A stretch of 62,752 nt of DNA from Myxococcales bacterium. GTDB taxonomy: Bacteria > Myxococcota_A > Bradymonadia > Bradymonadales > Bradymonadaceae. Shown one piece after another: positions 42,768 to 50,431 of this stretch. The number at the start of each line of letters is the position of its first letter. The stretch's first letter is position 1. The notes beneath the pieces were generated by a model that worked only from the letters and a program-made list of their open reading frames with translations, searched no databases and was not told the origin of the DNA. The position numbers and the translations under genes were made by a program. The stretch covers positions 1 through 62,752 of the forward strand of contig SLJM01000036.1 in assembly GCA_007135085.1 (NCBI GenBank), written 5' to 3'.

Positions 42768-44326
42768 GCGTTATCGACCACGGCGCCGTCGACTTTCTGG
42801 GCTCCTCGCTCCAGACGGCCCACACCTTCGGCGAGCACCCCACGACTATCGAGGAGAAGGTCGACGCCCTGATCATCGGCGCCGGACCGTCGGGGTTGGT
42901 GGTGGGCACCATCCTGGCCGAGGCCGGCCTGGAGGTGGTCATCGTCGAGGCCGGGCGCTTCTGGCGGCCCGAATGGTTTAAGCGAAAACAATCTTGGGCG
43001 GCCAAGCAGCTCATGCAGGAGCAGGCCACGCGGGTGATGACGGGAAACGCCTTCGTCCCCGTCGCCTCGGGACGCGGCGTCGGCGGCGGCACCCTGGTCA
43101 ACTCGGCGATCTGCTTTCGCGCCCCCGAATGGGTCCTCGACGAATGGGTCGAGGACTGGGGGGTGGACTATTTTGCAAACAGCGAGCGAGAGGCCCTCTT
43201 CTCGGAGGTCGAAGAGCGCATCGGCGTGGCTCCTACCCCCTCAAATGTCGCCGGTGAGAACTCCGAGATTGCCCGCCAGGGTTTTGCAAAGCTCGGCGGC
43301 GTACACCACGGCTATATGCCGCGAAACGCCCCGGGTTGCGTGGGCTGCGGCACCTGCCAGACGGGCTGCCCCGTAGGGGGCAAGGCCACCGCCGATCTGA
43401 CCTGGCTGCCCCGGTTTTTGCGCGCCGGGGGCAGACTCTACGCCGACACCCGAGCCGAAGAGATCGACGTCGACGACAAGACCGTCCGTGGGGCACGGGC
43501 GGTGATGGTCGACCCCGATTCTCGCACCCAATTGGCAGAATTTGAATTTCGCGCCCACCGCACCATCCTGGCCGCCGGGGCGATCAATACGGCGCTCCTC
43601 TTATTGGAGCAGAATCTGGCCAACAGCTCCGGCCAAGTAGGTCAGAACCTTTGGGTTCACCCCACCTGCGGAGCCGTGGCCAATTTCCCGAATCGGGAGG
43701 TCAAGCTATGGTCCGGGGCCACCCAGGGTTATTACGCCTACCACCCGCGAGACAGGGAGATCTTGCTCGAGACCTTTTCGGCCTCTCCCGACGTCTTTTT
43801 GGCGCAGATGGCCACCGTGGGCGACGTCAGCCCCGGGCAATTCCTGCGTCAATTCAAACACCTCGCCGCCTGCGGGCTGCTCCTTCGCGACTCCCGTCCC
43901 GGCCGCGTCCGCCCCGGCCGCGGCGGCGCACGGATCAATTATCGGATCACCCAGCGCGACGTGGATCGCTTCAAGATCGGCCTGTACACCATCATCGATA
44001 TGTTCCACGAGGCGGGCTCCCGGGCCATCCGCCCCATGGTGGCCGGGAGTCGTTTCTTCGCCCATAAAAGAGACGCCCGCGACTGGGTGCGCCGCCATAA
44101 CTCGCCGAAGAATTTCTCTCTCTATTCGAGCCATCCCATGGGCACCTGCCGTATCGGCACCGACCCGGGCCGCGCCGTGGTGCGCCCCGAAGATGGGCGC
44201 ACCCACGACCTGGAGGGCCTGCACGTGGTGGACTCCTCGCTCTTTCCCACCGCCATGGGCGCCAACCCTCAGATCACGATCATGGCCCAGGCCCTGGCGC
44301 TGGGCCGCCGAATCGCCGAGAGCTAA
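42764..44326 (+). CDS. GMC-family FAD oxidoreductase with CxxCxxCxxxC motif
   Basis: 520 aa. FAD Rossmann motif DALIIGAGPSGLVVGTILAE at 34-54, VPVASGRGVGGGTLVNSAICF, and the C-terminal GMC signature YSSHPMGTCRIGTDP and VVDSSLFPTAMGANPQ (catalytic His and Asn). Residues 192-202 read CVGCGTCQTGC, with ferredoxin-type CxxCxxCxxxC spacing followed by Pro; this could bind a 4Fe-4S cluster or be structural. It likely oxidises a sugar, alcohol or sterol in the periplasm with electrons passed on. Between a Tat-carrying small subunit and a Rieske protein, it looks like the catalytic subunit of a three-part dehydrogenase. Confidence 0.87.
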   Translation: MSVIDHGAVDFLGSSLQTAHTFGEHPTTIEEKVDALIIGAGPSGLVVGTILAEAGLEVVIVEAGRFWRPEWFKRKQSWAAKQLMQEQATRVMTGNAFVPVASGRGVGGGTLVNSAICFRAPEWVLDEWVEDWGVDYFANSEREALFSEVEERIGVAPTPSNVAGENSEIARQGFAKLGGVHHGYMPRNAPGCVGCGTCQTGCPVGGKATADLTWLPRFLRAGGRLYADTRAEEIDVDDKTVRGARAVMVDPDSRTQLAEFEFRAHRTILAAGAINTALLLLEQNLANSSGQVGQNLWVHPTCGAVANFPNREVKLWSGATQGYYAYHPRDREILLETFSASPDVFLAQMATVGDVSPGQFLRQFKHLAACGLLLRDSRPGRVRPGRGGARINYRITQRDVDRFKIGLYTIIDMFHEAGSRAIRPMVAGSRFFAHKRDARDWVRRHNSPKNFSLYSSHPMGTCRIGTDPGRAVVRPEDGRTHDLEGLHVVDSSLFPTAMGANPQITIMAQALALGRRIAES

Positions 44327-44330
44327 TGCC

Positions 44331-44702
44331 GTGAATACCACCACCCCACTGGCCGTCATCGACGGCGCGCAATTACGCCGCGACGGCGACGTGATCCCCT
44401 TTAGCTACAGCGATTCCTTCGGGCGAGAGCAAGAGGGCTTCGTCCTGCGCTGGCAGGGCGAATTTTTCGCCTACCAGAACCTCTGCCCTCATTGGAGCGC
44501 CCCCCTCGACGAATATGGCGACGGTCTATTCAGCCACGGCAGCAACGCCCTGATCTGCCAGACCCACGGGGCCCTCTTCGAGCCCCACAGCGGCGAGTGC
44601 ATCAGCGGCCCCTGCGTGGGCGATAAATTGAAGAAATTTCGCGTCCAGACAGATGATGATGGACAACTCATCATCACCCGAGCCGGACTGTCGCTTAGCT
44701 GA
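44331..44702 (+). CDS. Rieske [2Fe-2S] protein
   Basis: 123 aa. Both Rieske cluster motifs are present: LCPHWSAPL (CxH) and ICQTHGALF (CxxH). No signal or membrane segment, so a soluble ferredoxin-like form. Start is GTG at 44331, 4 bases after the GMC stop; a longer frame upstream is inside the GMC gene in another frame. The close placing suggests it accepts or supplies electrons for the GMC flavoprotein, although the latter is predicted to be exported and this one is not, which needs explanation. It ends exactly where the minus-strand moaCB gene ends. Confidence 0.85.
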   Translation: MNTTTPLAVIDGAQLRRDGDVIPFSYSDSFGREQEGFVLRWQGEFFAYQNLCPHWSAPLDEYGDGLFSHGSNALICQTHGALFEPHSGECISGPCVGDKLKKFRVQTDDDGQLIITRAGLSLS

Positions 44703-45605
44703 TCAACACTGACCTGCCATGCCGTGGAGCAGGCCGGTGATGATGGCATTCGCCGTCTCTTCGGCGCCATTGGTGCTGCCCGGGAAGGTGACCACCCAGG
44801 TCTTGTCGACCACACCTGCCACTCCGCGAGAGAGCATGGCGAAAGGCGTTCGCCCCTGCCCGTAGGCTCGCGCCGCCTCCATCACGCCCGGCGCCTCTCG
44901 GTCCAGGCGGGACCGCACCCGATCGACGGTGCAATCTTTGGGCTCCATTCCCGTCCCACCGACGGTGGCGATGAGGTCGAGATTCTCTCCCAGCAAATCG
45001 CCCAGAGCGGAGTCGACCTGTTCGGCCGCATTGCCCACGATCTGATAGTGGGCCAGGTCCACACCTTTTTTCTCCAGGGCGTGCCGTACGGCCTGCCCGG
45101 CTGTGTCCTCTTTCTCTCCGGCGGCCACCCCGTCGTGAGTGACAAGCACGGCGGCGCGCAGCCCTTCGGGCCTGGCGAAATCGCTCTTGCCTCCCCGTTT
45201 TTTGACGAGATGGACGTCGGTCACGGCGATTAGCCCCGTATCCTTCGATGCGTGTGGCTTGAGCATATCGTAGAGGTTCATCGCCGCCACCCCGGCTGCG
45301 TAGAGGGCCTCCATCTCCACGCCGGTGGCGGCGATGGTCGTGGCGCTGACCTCGAGATAGATCCCATCATCGCGAAGATCGAACTCCACGTCGCAATGAG
45401 TGATCGGTATGGGATGGCAAAACGGCAGGGCCTCCCAGGTGCGCTTGACGGCCATAATCCCGGCCACCCGAGAGGCCTCCAGGGCATTTCCCTTATCCGT
45501 ATTTCGTCCAGACTCGGTGGCCTCCAAAATGGCCCTGTCGATGGACAAAAACGCGGCGGCCAGAGCTGTGCGGCGAGTGGTGGTCTTGTGGGTGATATCT
45601 TTCAT
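44703..45605 (-). CDS. moaCB: Bifunctional MoaC-MoaB/MogA molybdenum cofactor protein
   Basis: 300 aa. Residues 1-155 are MoaC, cyclic pyranopterin monophosphate synthase (KGNALEASRVAGIMAVKRT, LPFCHPI, EMEALYAAGVAAMNLYDM). Residues about 160-300 are the MoaB/MogA fold that adenylates molybdopterin (VGGTGMEPKDCTVD, SRGVAGVVDKTWVVTFPGSTNG). The fusion covers two non-adjacent steps of Moco synthesis. Its start shares one base with the stop of the MoaD-MoaE gene (TAATG). Last gene of a minus-strand operon. Confidence 0.9.
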   Translation of the reverse strand: MKDITHKTTTRRTALAAAFLSIDRAILEATESGRNTDKGNALEASRVAGIMAVKRTWEALPFCHPIPITHCDVEFDLRDDGIYLEVSATTIAATGVEMEALYAAGVAAMNLYDMLKPHASKDTGLIAVTDVHLVKKRGGKSDFARPEGLRAAVLVTHDGVAAGEKEDTAGQAVRHALEKKGVDLAHYQIVGNAAEQVDSALGDLLGENLDLIATVGGTGMEPKDCTVDRVRSRLDREAPGVMEAARAYGQGRTPFAMLSRGVAGVVDKTWVVTFPGSTNGAEETANAIITGLLHGMAGQC

Positions 45606-46300
45606 TAATTACCTTTACCTTCTCTCAGGGGCACCCCATCTAAATACCGATCCTCTCCGTCTTCATAAAACTCGCGCTTCCAGATCGGGGTGCGCTCTTT
45701 GAGTTCGTCGATCGCATAGCGGGCGCCGTCGAAGGCAGCGGCCCGGTGGGCGGCGCGGCAGATGACGAGGACGCTCGATTGACCGACCTCGACCCGGCCC
45801 AGCCGATGCTGGACTCGACATTGATGAACCTCGAAATTTTCGCGCACTTCCGCTTCGATCGCCTCCAGCACTCTGGCGGCCATGGTGTGATGGGCTTCGT
45901 ATTCAATGGCCACCACATCGCGGCGGCCGTCGTTATGATTGCGTATATCACCGCTGAAGATCACCAGGGCGCCGCAGCGATCGTCGGCGGTCTCCTCGAT
46001 GAGAGCATCTCGATCAAGGGGTTGTTCAGAAAGCCACTTCCGCCAGGGATCGCTTCCTCCGCTGACCGGCGGGAGCAGGGCGATCGTGGCACCGTCGTCG
46101 ACGGGAAAATCGCCGCCCACGATCTCGTCGCCCACGGCGCGAGCCACCGATTTCAGCGTCCCCCGAAGCACGGGCAGCTCCTGCTGCAGTTGTTCCACTG
46201 CACCATCGACGGTGACCTCATCACCGGATACCTCAACGCTGACCTCTGAGGTCCCCGCTCGCTGGCGAAGGCCGGCGTAGAATTTGAAGTGAATCCTCAT
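45605..46300 (-). CDS. MoaD-MoaE fusion (molybdopterin synthase, MoaX-like)
   Basis: 231 aa. The N-terminal 80 residues are MoaD (RIHFKFYAGLRQRAGTSEV ... ALLPPVSGG), and the rest is MoaE (SGDIRNHNDGRRDVVAIEYEAH, HRLGRVEVGQ, AAFDGARYAIDELKERTPIWKRE). Together they form molybdopterin synthase, which inserts the dithiolene sulfurs. MoaD normally needs a free C-terminal Gly-Gly to be thiocarboxylated; here the GG is followed directly by SDPW of the linker. The mycobacterial MoaX fusion is known to be cleaved after the GG, so processing is expected. GGAGG lies 6 bases before ATG 46300; a longer frame to 46354 lacks this and overlaps moaA. Confidence 0.88.
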   Translation of the reverse strand: MRIHFKFYAGLRQRAGTSEVSVEVSGDEVTVDGAVEQLQQELPVLRGTLKSVARAVGDEIVGGDFPVDDGATIALLPPVSGGSDPWRKWLSEQPLDRDALIEETADDRCGALVIFSGDIRNHNDGRRDVVAIEYEAHHTMAARVLEAIEAEVRENFEVHQCRVQHRLGRVEVGQSSVLVICRAAHRAAAFDGARYAIDELKERTPIWKREFYEDGEDRYLDGVPLREGKGN

Positions 46301-46302
46301 GC

Positions 46303-47289
46303 TTATCCTCCCAGCGCGGACATGCCCGTCTCGGTCACATGCCCGTCGCGCCACTGATGACCCGCCGGCTTTTCGGCCACCGCCTTTCGGAAACCGGCGA
46401 TCACTGCCAATTCGTCGCGAGCTTTGATGGCCTCTCCAACGGAGACGTGATTGTCATAGGCCAGACAGGCCCGAAGATCGCCCTTCGAGGTCAAACGCAT
46501 CCGTGAACAGCTATCGCAATAGGAATTGGACATGGGCGTGATAAAGCCGATTCGTCCTTTCGCTCCCGGTTCGCGCCAGTAGCGGGCCGGACCGTTGCCC
46601 ACCTCCGGATCAGCAGGCACGAGCCCCCGGGTCTCGACCAATCTATCCTTGAGGGTCGTCAGGTTCAGATAATCACCGAAGCTGCCCAGTTCGGCGCCCT
46701 CGCCGATGGGCATAAGCTCCATAAACCGCACGTCGATGGGGTTTTCTCGGGCCAGCTCCAGCCAATCGTCGACCTCGTCGTCGTTGAACCCGTCCAACAA
46801 CAAGGTGTTGATTCTCATCGGCGACAGGCCCGCCTTCGAGGCAGCCTCAATCCCCTCCCAGACCTCGCTGAGAATGCCGTGGCGAGTGATCTTGGTAAAC
46901 CGCTCCGGATCCAGCGAATCGAGGCTGATATTGATCCGCCTCAATCCGGCCTCGGCCAGGGCCCGGGCGTGGCGCGCCAATAAGAGTCCGTTGGTGGTCA
47001 GCGCAATATCGATGGCGTCGGTCTCGTCGTTGAGCATGGCGATCAACTCGGGCAACTCCGTCCGAAGAAGAGGCTCTCCGCCAGTGATCCGCACTCGGTC
47101 AACCCCCAGCGACAGGGCGACCTGCACGGCGAAGGTGATATCCTCGAAGCTGAGCAATTCCTCGCGGGGCACGAAGGGAAGACCCATGGCGGGCATGCAA
47201 TAGCGGCACCGCAGATTGCAGCGATCGGTCACCGAGACTCGCAGGGAGCGATGACGGCGGCCAAATGAGTCGACCAGTGGTTTCATCAA
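46303..47289 (-). CDS. moaA: GTP 3',8-cyclase MoaA
   Basis: 328 aa. Radical SAM motif CNLRCRYC (C24, C28, C31), GGEPLLR, a second cluster CDSCSRMRLTSKGDLRACL at the C-terminal side, and a final Gly-Gly (ALGG), as in active MoaA. It starts the molybdenum cofactor pathway by converting GTP to 3',8-cyclo-GTP. It precedes the MoaD-MoaE fusion by 2 bases and follows a membrane protein gene by 5, so the pathway genes are one transcript. The start is either of two adjacent Met codons. Confidence 0.95.
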   Translation of the reverse strand: MMKPLVDSFGRRHRSLRVSVTDRCNLRCRYCMPAMGLPFVPREELLSFEDITFAVQVALSLGVDRVRITGGEPLLRTELPELIAMLNDETDAIDIALTTNGLLLARHARALAEAGLRRINISLDSLDPERFTKITRHGILSEVWEGIEAASKAGLSPMRINTLLLDGFNDDEVDDWLELARENPIDVRFMELMPIGEGAELGSFGDYLNLTTLKDRLVETRGLVPADPEVGNGPARYWREPGAKGRIGFITPMSNSYCDSCSRMRLTSKGDLRACLAYDNHVSVGEAIKARDELAVIAGFRKAVAEKPAGHQWRDGHVTETGMSALGG

Positions 47290-47294
47290 GTTTC

Positions 47295-48074
47295 TCAGAA
47301 GGAGGGGAAAAACTCTGTCTCTTCGTCACGGCGCCGGGCGCGGCCGTCGACGAATGCCTCTTCCAGAGCCTGGGCGCTGTCGACGACGGCCTCGATAGTG
47401 GTCACCAACTCCGATGCGTTCAAGCCCCGAAAGTCGATCTCCACTGTGAGCTTGCCGAGGCGGATCTCAAACCACAGATAGGCGGGATCTTCGTCCAGTC
47501 GGCGCAGGGCCTCTTTGACCTCGGGCTGGCGCAGCCAGCTCAAGTGCTCGTCGTCGACCAGGCCGCCGATGATAAAATCGGCGTCGAATTTATCGTCTCC
47601 CGTCGGCGTATCGGGCTGGCCCCAGTCCACGTCGGCCATATTTCCAACGGCTCGCTTCTCCAATCGACCCAGCTTATCCCGGGGCTGGATGCGTAATTTT
47701 TTTATTCGCTCATCGTTGAGGCCCACCGAGATCCGCGGTCGATGGCGAAATTCACTGCCATTTCGGCGCAGCCTCTCCACCTTACCCAACCCCTCGATGG
47801 TTCGTCCCCGCCACTGCCCCTTGATCTGGGGCTCATGGCTGGGCAGATAGATCTGCTGGTCCTGATTAAAATAATCATAGGCCGACAATCCCGTGGGCCG
47901 GAGCTCAAATAGGAGCCCCAGCTTTTGGGCAGCCCCCTCAAAGGCATCCTGAACGCGCCGGTCCCGATCCTCTGGAAAGCCTCCGCGGATCAGGGCCGTA
48001 ATAAGCGGCGCTAGCATGGCGAGCACCACCAGGCCACCCAACAAATAGATGATCGGGATCTTCTCAAAAATCAT
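47295..48074 (-). CDS. Membrane-anchored hypothetical protein
   Basis: 259 aa, no family recognised. One N-terminal hydrophobic segment (IPIIYLLGGLVVLAMLAPLI) then a soluble part of mixed alpha/beta composition with DFIIGGLVDDEHLSWL and LGKLTVEIDFRGLNASELV. It lies between gpsA (13 bases) and moaA (5 bases) on the same strand. A link to molybdenum cofactor or lipid metabolism is only positional. Confidence 0.7.
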   Translation of the reverse strand: MIFEKIPIIYLLGGLVVLAMLAPLITALIRGGFPEDRDRRVQDAFEGAAQKLGLLFELRPTGLSAYDYFNQDQQIYLPSHEPQIKGQWRGRTIEGLGKVERLRRNGSEFRHRPRISVGLNDERIKKLRIQPRDKLGRLEKRAVGNMADVDWGQPDTPTGDDKFDADFIIGGLVDDEHLSWLRQPEVKEALRRLDEDPAYLWFEIRLGKLTVEIDFRGLNASELVTTIEAVVDSAQALEEAFVDGRARRRDEETEFFPSF

Positions 48075-48087
48075 AGGCTAGCCTGGA

Positions 48088-49098
48088 TTACATCCAGCCG
48101 CCGAGCTCGGGCTTGAGATCCCGCGCCATCAGATCGGCCACGGCCTGCTTCGGCTCTTTGCCCTCGTAGAGCACCTGGTAGACCTGTTCGGAGATGGGCA
48201 TCTCCACTTCCATCTGGCGCGACAGATCGTAGACGCTCTTCGAGGTCTTGACCCCTTCGGCAACCATATTCATCTCGTCTAAGATCTCGTCGATGGTCAT
48301 CCCCTGACCCAACTTAAAGCCCACCGTGCGATTACGGCTCAAGCCCCCGGTACAGGTAAGCACCAGGTCACCCATGCCGGCCAGGCCGGTCAAGGTCAGT
48401 GGATTGGCTCCCTTTCGCACCGCCAGGCGTGTGATCTCGTGCAGGCCGCGGGTGATCATTCCCGCCGAGGCGTTCAGCCCCAGCTCCATTCCGCTCACCG
48501 CCCCGGAGGCGATGGCGATCACGTTTTTGAGAGCCCCGCCGATCTCGACCCCGATGACGTCATTGGACGTATAGGCTCTGAAAAAACCATTACTGAAGAC
48601 CTTCTGAACCCGCACGGCCAGTTGATGGTTATAGGAGGCGATGGTCACGGCCGTGGGCTTTTGCTCGGCTACCTCTTTGGCGAAGCTGGGCCCCGACAGA
48701 TAGCATAAAAAGGGATGAAACCGCGGAGCCAGCACATCTTCGAAGATGTCGCTGATCAACATGAGGGTATCATTTTCGATGCCCTTGGTGGCGCTGACGA
48801 TGGGCACTCCCTCCGGAATATGATCTCTGGCCTGCTCCAGGACGCTGCGCAAGACGTGGCTGGGCGGCACGGAGAGAATCATCTCCCGGCCCCCGACGGC
48901 CTCGGCCATATCATTGGTGGCCTTTAGATTCGGAGGAAGCTTGATGTCGGGCAGATAGGTCGTGTTCTCATGAAGCTCGTTGATCTTGGGGACCAACTCC
49001 GGCTCGTGTACCCAGAGGTGAACGTCATTGCCCTTGTCGGCCAATAACTTCGAAAGTGCCGTACCCCACGATCCTCCTCCGATAACGCCGATATCCAT
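48088..49098 (-). CDS. gpsA: NAD(P)H-dependent glycerol-3-phosphate dehydrogenase
   Basis: 336 aa. N-terminal GVIGGGSWGTALSKLLA, then SATKGIE, LSGPSFAKEVAEQKPTAV, EIGGALKNVIAIASG and GLAGMGDLVLTCTGGLSRNRTVG, all standard for GpsA. It reduces dihydroxyacetone phosphate to sn-glycerol-3-phosphate, the first step of phospholipid synthesis. ATG 49098 has GGGAG upstream and starts the fold directly; an extension to 49116 adds six residues. Lies 83 bases downstream of the cNMP-binding gene and heads the gpsA-moa run. Confidence 0.95.
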   Translation of the reverse strand: MDIGVIGGGSWGTALSKLLADKGNDVHLWVHEPELVPKINELHENTTYLPDIKLPPNLKATNDMAEAVGGREMILSVPPSHVLRSVLEQARDHIPEGVPIVSATKGIENDTLMLISDIFEDVLAPRFHPFLCYLSGPSFAKEVAEQKPTAVTIASYNHQLAVRVQKVFSNGFFRAYTSNDVIGVEIGGALKNVIAIASGAVSGMELGLNASAGMITRGLHEITRLAVRKGANPLTLTGLAGMGDLVLTCTGGLSRNRTVGFKLGQGMTIDEILDEMNMVAEGVKTSKSVYDLSRQMEVEMPISEQVYQVLYEGKEPKQAVADLMARDLKPELGGWM

Positions 49099-49181
49099 GA
49101 TCTTCTCCCAATGCAATGATCAAACAGAAAAACTTCTCCTACGATGAGCACTGAATATCCAATCCAGTCGACGTCAATTCC

Positions 49182-49694
49182 TCAGGTTTGCCGAACCCGC
49201 CGCCGCAGAGAACGCAGAGTCTCGGCGGGGTTTCCGAAGACGTCGTGGAGCCGCCGGTTGGCATCGCGCATCTCCTGGACCAGGTCTTCGGCTAACTGAT
49301 CGACGAGGCGATAGGCCGCCGCATCGCCCTGCTCGAAGAGTTCTTCGAAGGCCTTTCGACTGAGCTTCAACAACTCCGTTCCCTCCGGAGCGGTGGCGGC
49401 GCTGCCGTGAGTCCAGCTCTTGACCAGATAGGACAGGCCCAACACATCTCCCGGGCTGTTAAACTGAACGACCCGCTGACCGTCGAGATGAGAGCGATAG
49501 CTACGCTCCACGCAGCCGTCGATGAGGATAAAGGCGGCATCTCCCTTCTCACCCACTGCCCACAGCGCTTCTCGGGCAGCCAGCCGCCTGGGCTCGCAGG
49601 CCTCCACTACGGATCGCAGCTCCTCCTTTTCGAAAGATTCGAAAAAAGGAGTGGGCGCCAAGATTTCGCAATACTGGTCGACGTCAATCGTCAT
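49182..49694 (-). CDS. Cyclic-nucleotide-binding-domain protein, second of pair
   Basis: 170 aa. cNMP-binding (CRP/PKA-type) beta-roll: EALWAVGEKGDAAFILIDG and VVQFNSPGDVLGLSYLV. The phosphate-binding cassette is altered (SPGDVLGLSYLVKSWTHGSAAT, no GExALL...R.A), so nucleotide binding is uncertain. No HTH follows; the C-terminal 40 residues are helical (RLVDQLAEDLVQEMRDANRRL). It starts 26 bases after the related upstream gene. Likely a protein-protein sensor rather than a transcription factor. Confidence 0.82.
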   Translation of the reverse strand: MTIDVDQYCEILAPTPFFESFEKEELRSVVEACEPRRLAAREALWAVGEKGDAAFILIDGCVERSYRSHLDGQRVVQFNSPGDVLGLSYLVKSWTHGSAATAPEGTELLKLSRKAFEELFEQGDAAAYRLVDQLAEDLVQEMRDANRRLHDVFGNPAETLRSLRRRVRQT

Positions 49695-49720
49695 GGCCCG
49701 TATCTCATATCAAAAGAGTT

Positions 49721-50296
49721 TCAAGATTTTCGAAGGCGTCCCACCATTTCGTGGAGCTGGGACTCGAAGGCGTCGATATGGGAGGCCGGATCGTTGAAGA
49801 CCTCCTGAATCCGGGCATCCGTCTGACGGCGACGCTCACCGACGGTGGCGGCCAATCCGAGGATGACCTTATAGGCCACTGGGCGTCGTTGGGCGCGCAG
49901 CTTGTCGAAGGCCTCTCGCTCGAGACGAAAGATATCGCATTCGCTCACGGAGCGCACAGTCGCCGATCGGGGACCACCCTCGATCAACGACATCTCCCCC
50001 ACCACCGTACCCTGTCCGAGTATGGCGAGGACGACTTTCTCGCCCATCTCAGACCTGCCTACCACTTCCAGTTCCCCATGGCCGACGATGAATAATGCAT
50101 CCGATTGGTCGCCCTGCTCAAAGAGCACTTCTCCCGGCCCGATATGAGCTTGCTTGCAGGCATGAACGATCTCGCCCAACTCTTCGCCCGACAACCCCTT
50201 GAAGAGTCCGATATTGTTGAAGATAGACTTCACTTCACTAAGACCGGTGGCCAGAGAGACTTCCTGAATACCTTCTTTTTGGTCGTCAGCCGTCAT
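49721..50296 (-). CDS. Cyclic-nucleotide-binding-domain protein, first of pair
   Basis: 191 aa. Well-preserved cNMP domain: GEVLFEQGDQSDALFIVGHGELEV and VVGEMSLIEGGPRSATVRS, the latter matching the phosphate-binding cassette with Glu and Arg. The C-terminal tail is helical (DARIQEVFNDPASHIDAF) without a HTH, like its neighbour, which shares VFNDPASH/VFGNPAET near the end. The pair arose by duplication and the second copy has decayed in its cassette. It is preceded by 135 bases and then the 50432-52429 kinase gene on the same strand. Confidence 0.85.
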   Translation of the reverse strand: MTADDQKEGIQEVSLATGLSEVKSIFNNIGLFKGLSGEELGEIVHACKQAHIGPGEVLFEQGDQSDALFIVGHGELEVVGRSEMGEKVVLAILGQGTVVGEMSLIEGGPRSATVRSVSECDIFRLEREAFDKLRAQRRPVAYKVILGLAATVGERRRQTDARIQEVFNDPASHIDAFESQLHEMVGRLRKS

Positions 50297-50431
50297 CTAT
50301 GCTCGTCCCATTTTGCCTCTCCGCAAATCGAGAGGCAGAGATTGTATACGTTCTTTTCTTATTCGGCTCGGCTTGTGGCAGTGTATCGCTGCCCAAGTTT
50401 GGGCGCAACCGGGGAGGCCCGCTCCCGTCGT

